The translations under genes and the position numbers were made by a program. The notes beneath the pieces were generated by a model that was not told the origin of the DNA, searched no databases, and saw only the letters and a program-made list of their open reading frames with translations. A stretch of 20,624 nt of DNA from Hypsibius dujardini (Eukaryota > Tardigrada > Eutardigrada > Parachela > Hypsibiidae). The stretch is from assembly GCA_001579985.1 (NCBI GenBank), contig LRSR01010307.1, positions 1 to 20,624 of the forward strand, written 5' to 3'. Positions 17,596-20,624 of this stretch are shown here, one piece after another (the first letter of the stretch is position 1; each line of letters begins with the position of its first letter).

Positions 17596-18310
17596 TCATT
17601 CCTGTTTTCCCGCCTTCCGTTTAGCGCTTCGCCCTTCCAAGCTCCTCTCGCTTCGTCTATCTTCCCGTGATCGACTCCGTTGCAACCGTCGAGGCGAAAC
17701 TCGCATAGATCGTTCATCATGGCGTCGAACATCACATTCATCCCGTACTTTCCCTTCTCCGCTCCGCACTCTCTCATTCCGGTCACTCCGCGCTCCGCGA
17801 AAATCGGATGTCTGCTTGTCCAGGCCTTCCGAACGAAAATGACAACGGGCGGACTGATTTCGAGCGTGATAATCGGTGCCACGAGGCGGCGACCCGTGGC
17901 GGCCATTTTCTTCCCGCCGTCTCCGCTGATCCTGCCAGGCATTTTGAATGACCGTTCCGCTGACAGCACGAGTTAAGAAATTCAGATTCGGTTTAGGTAG
18001 GGGTCCTTTTTTCCAGGCGGTCGAGCCATATGATTCGGCACGCGTGGCGTTCTTTTGAGCATCTCGAAGAAGCTCTTCAGCTGCCAGTCTGTAAATACAA
18101 CAAATTCATCAATCAAGCAACGGGCAAATACAGTGCACAGACGCACGCCAAATCAATCGATTGATCGAACACCAATTGTATACATTCGAAACGTCAATGA
18201 ACATGGGCAGAAAAAAATCACTGATTGAGCCCTCACCTATCCAGATCGATGTCGTTCTTACTTTCCGTAATGGCCGCAGCTTTTGAATCCGGTTTCGGCA
18301 CTTGAGCCAT
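17596..18310 (-). CDS. POLR1D: Gene F: POLR1D short-isoform-like protein
   Basis: Two exons on the minus strand, 18237-18310 and 17596-18088, encode 188 residues ending in TGA. The ATG at 18310 starts a short acidic/polar leader (1-24). The donor is AG|GTGAGG (phase 2) and the acceptor is TTTACAG. Exon 2 opens with LAAEELLRDAQKNATRAESY, continues GSTAWKKGPLPKPNLNFLTR, and matches the conserved core of the human short POLR1D product (AIEELLKEA...RAETMGPMGW...PL...N..FL), which I recall from the family. The rest (about 75-188) is highly charged and rich in Arg, Ser and Glu, as in the human protein but longer. In humans this product shares its first exon with the RNA polymerase I/III subunit RPAC2, and the exon junction falls at the same place, just before the EELL motif. 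The function of the short form is poorly known. A nuclear location is likely from the basic tail. The symbol is by similarity only. Confidence 0.68.
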
Positions 18311-18995
18311 CGAAATGTCGGAAAATAAGTGAAATCAAGGACTAAAAAAACGAAAATAAATGTCAAGTAACTGCGTGCGCGAGTGGGTCTCTAATCGGCA
18401 TGGCTCGCCATAAGGAATTCACTCTTGGTGTAGGTGGTGTGCCACGAGGGCAAAGTTGCAGCACTTCCGGTCAAGTGCGCATTCATTTTTGCAAGTAGAT
18501 GTACCAATGTATTTATAACTAGCCTCCGCATAATCAAATTTATTTGAGGATTAAGTTTTTCGTCTTGGTGACATAAACTTCGCGAGTCTTACTTACTGTA
18601 ATACAAACATTATGGATTTCATGTTTCATTAATATTTCTTTACAAATTTCATCTCATATACTGTACTACAGTAATTTAATTAAAATAGGCGCTTCGCTTT
18701 TTGCAAGGGAAGTTTGTGAATACTGTGCACAAAAAAAAGGAAAACCAAATATATAAATAAATGTATATATGACATAAATATATCAAAATAATGTACAGTA
18801 TTATGACCATGCACCATTAATAAATATATGTAATAAATCTGCTAATATTGCCATTTAATAGAAATTTAATTTGTATCTGAAGTTCAAACCGTACGAACAC
18901 AAGGCACGAATTTTCGCGATATTGCACTGATTTCGTTTCAGTTTGTCGAAACGGCAGCATGAACATTGGCATTTACAGTCTCGAGACGGCTCGTT
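18311..18995. other. Spacer between genes G and F (promoter of F, 3' end of G)
   Basis: Both flanking genes are on the minus strand. The first 170 bases (18311-18480) are GC-richer and probably hold the gene F promoter; no TATA box is obvious. A TTTTTTTAG just upstream of the gene F ATG resembles a 3' splice site. From 18480 to 18900 the sequence is AT-rich with short ATATAT runs and no gene. Confidence 0.4.
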
Positions 18996-19570
18996 TCAAA
19001 ATCTAGGTGTGAAAATGAGTTGGAAGGGCTTCGGCGAGTTGACAATGCTAGAGATATATTGGTCATGCGAAACGGTCACACCTCTCGGGAGCTCCAGTGT
19101 GAAACACCGCAGCAGGTTGGCGATGAAGAGGAACAGCTCCATCTTTGCCAGGGCTTCACCCAGGCACGCACGCTTTCCTGCAATCCAATCGAGAAGCTTT
19201 CTACTTGCATTTTGCAGAATAAAATGTATGCAATATGTGCAGATGTCTACGTACCGATTGAAAAGGGTGCGAATCCATCTGGTCGAGTCAGTTTCATGTT
19301 TTCGTCAAGAAAACGAAGGGGATTGAATTGGTCAGGATTCTCCCACAACCGTGGGTCCCGATGGATGGAGAATAAATTGCCAATGAGCAGGGTATCTTTT
19401 GGGATTGTATAACCGTCAATGGTCATATCCTCGCGCGAAGAGTGCGGCACCGCTAAAGGCACGAGGCTAGCGCACCGTTGAACTTCCAGAATGACTGCTT
19501 CCGTGTACGGCAACATACCTTTAAAAGCAACCAAGAAATATGGTTTTCCATTACCTCTGTATGTTTGTCC

Positions 19571-19606
<36 letters not shown>

Positions 19607-20624
19607 GCCTGCCTGTCAGTGTATCTGTTTGTCGGTTTGTCTCTCTATTTTTTGTCGCTTATTTACCTGTTTGATTGCGTGTTACGCACCTCTGTCCGCG
19701 TTCGTGAGCATTCTTTCCCGTCCAGTGTTATTGTCTATCTCTTCTTGAACCTTCCGCATAATCTCCGGATTTTCCAAGAAGAAGACGAAAGCCCACAGGG
19801 TTGTTGTTGAAGTAGTTTCAGTTCCGGCGGCAAAGAGATCCGATAGAGAGGCAAGCAACTGTTGCGCTGTGTAATAAAATGGGGAAAAGCTGTATATTGT
19901 CGTATTTGTCTAGCCTGAATTGATGCGGTAACCTAATTTGATTCACGTGAATCTATACCATGAAAGAGTGTTTGCCCTGTCTGCTTTTCCTTTTCCGCTT
20001 GATAGGCATAGAGGTAATCTTGCGCGTCTGTCTGCTTCTCCACCGAGCCGTCATGCAAATCAGCTTGTTCTTTAAAAAATTCCAATAAGGCAACTGTATT
20101 GATCCTGGCTCGTAAAGTTTTTCTCCGGAAGGGGTTCGGAAACCACATTAAAAACGGCAAAGCTTTGACCAGCGGTTCGACGCCAAGACTGTCAACGTAT
20201 TCGGCTACCATGTTGGTTAGCTGTGAGAACTTTGGATCCGTCAGGGGGAAACGTTTGCCAAAGATTAAGGCACAGATTACGTTGGAAACGCTGTTTGTCA
20301 GCTGAACCTTCGGATCGAACGGCTGCTGTTGCGTGTCACGAAGGGTCTGACAAATGCTCTCCACTTCGGTGAGGATGGTGTCTTCCAGCCAGTTCTTGCC
20401 CATCCCGAGGTCTCGAAGAGTTGACAGGGCAAACCGACGGTGTGTCTTCCATAAATCGCCTAAAACGTGGAAAGTAAAGCCAAATAAACATACTCGCAGA
20501 CAGTAGACAAGCATAACAGACAAACAGTTCGGCAAATAGATACACAGACAGACAGACAGACAGACAGACAGATGTATGGCAGATAGTCATAGAGTAGAAT
20601 GGATAAAAATGCTAGTACCTTGGC
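18996..20624 (-). CDS. Gene G: cytochrome P450, CYP2-like, C-terminal part
   Basis: Minus-strand gene running off the right edge. Four exons are clear, 19959-20459, 19690-19866, 19255-19518 and 18996-19177, all joined in phase 1; a further exon end (GCCAAG|GTACTA) may occupy 20619-20624. The visible part is about 374 residues, against about 490-500 for a full P450. All core motifs are present in order: helix C WKTHRRF, helix I AAGTETTSTTTLWAF (the AGxET oxygen-activation motif), helix K EVQR (ExxR), the PxRF element NPLRFLDE, and the haem-binding FSIGKRACLG with its Cys ligand, which is split by the last intron. The end (PKPFQLIFTPRF) is a normal P450 C terminus. It is expected to be a membrane-bound haem monooxygenase of the endoplasmic reticulum; the missing N terminus should carry the anchor. 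CYP2-clan placement comes from the RRF...LRDLGMGK region and motif style. The substrate cannot be inferred. Confidence 0.93.
19566..19618. repeat. (TCTG)n microsatellite in a gene G intron
   Basis: About a dozen nearly perfect TCTG units followed by degenerate TGTC/TGCC units, inside the 171-base intron 19519-19689 between the helix I and helix K exons. The sense (minus) strand reads CAGA. Confidence 0.95.
20494..20572. repeat. (CAGA)n microsatellite in the first visible gene G intron
   Basis: Degenerate CAGA/CAAA units from 20494, becoming about seven perfect CAGA units at 20545-20572. It lies in the intron upstream of the helix C exon. The sense strand reads TCTG here, opposite to the other tracts. 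Confidence 0.9.

Noticed and set aside
17680-17976. 98-codon plus-strand frame and another minus-strand frame over gene F exon 2
   Set aside because: The minus-strand frame with the POLR1D-like core and a proper first exon explains the region; the others are shadows.
19478-19810. Plus-strand frames encoding repeated CLSV
   Set aside because: Translation of the TCTG microsatellite in a gene G intron.
1-20624. CRISPR arrays, bacterial operons, tRNA or rRNA genes
   Set aside because: No regularly spaced repeats with unique spacers, no ribosome-binding-site operons, and no tRNA or rRNA signature that I could recognise. The sequence is spliced eukaryotic DNA.

Overview
This is eukaryotic nuclear DNA. 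Protein-coding blocks are GC-rich and split into short exons with GT...AG borders, set in very AT-rich introns and spacers. Extracellular zona pellucida (ZP)-like proteins, a CYP2-type cytochrome P450 and a POLR1D short-isoform-like protein all point to an animal, most likely an invertebrate. Short introns (about 76-980 bases) and TCAGT-type initiators would fit an ecdysozoan such as an arthropod or tardigrade, but I cannot fix the phylum from this window.

Layout, left to right. Bases 1-596 form one large imperfect inverted repeat (foldback or MITE-like). A diverged tandem duplication follows at 831-1160. Bases 1160-2860 show no supportable gene. Gene A (minus, 3 exons, 2860-3708) is a short secreted protein with only the C-terminal half of a ZP-like domain. 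Gene B (plus, 4 exons, 5077-7013) and gene C (plus, 4 exons, 8334-10160) are larger secreted ZP-like proteins. A and B are head to head; B and C are in tandem. All three share two phase-2 introns at equivalent places and the upstream decamer TCAGNYTTAC. Gene D (plus, 4 exons, 11153-15006) encodes a 683-residue secreted low-complexity protein with acidic/Thr repeats followed by Ser-, Gly- and Pro-rich blocks. Gene E (plus, at least 2 exons, 16073-16980) encodes a small secreted Ala-rich protein ending in five arginines. Gene F (minus, 2 exons, 17596-18310) resembles the short alternative product of the POLR1D locus. Gene G (minus, right edge) is the C-terminal three quarters of a cytochrome P450; its N-terminal exons lie beyond the window.

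A to E all begin with a signal peptide. No membrane anchor is visible in A, B or C, so the left 17 kb looks like a cluster for an extracellular matrix (cuticle, eggshell or mucosal layer); this is inference. F and G are ordinary metabolic or housekeeping neighbours. Degenerate CAGA/TCTG tetranucleotide tracts occur inside four different introns of genes A, C and G.

All exon models were built by hand from reading-frame continuity, splice signals and domain logic. No transcript data or database search was available. Exon junctions are accurate to the base only if the chosen GT/AG is the one used; doubtful junctions are flagged.
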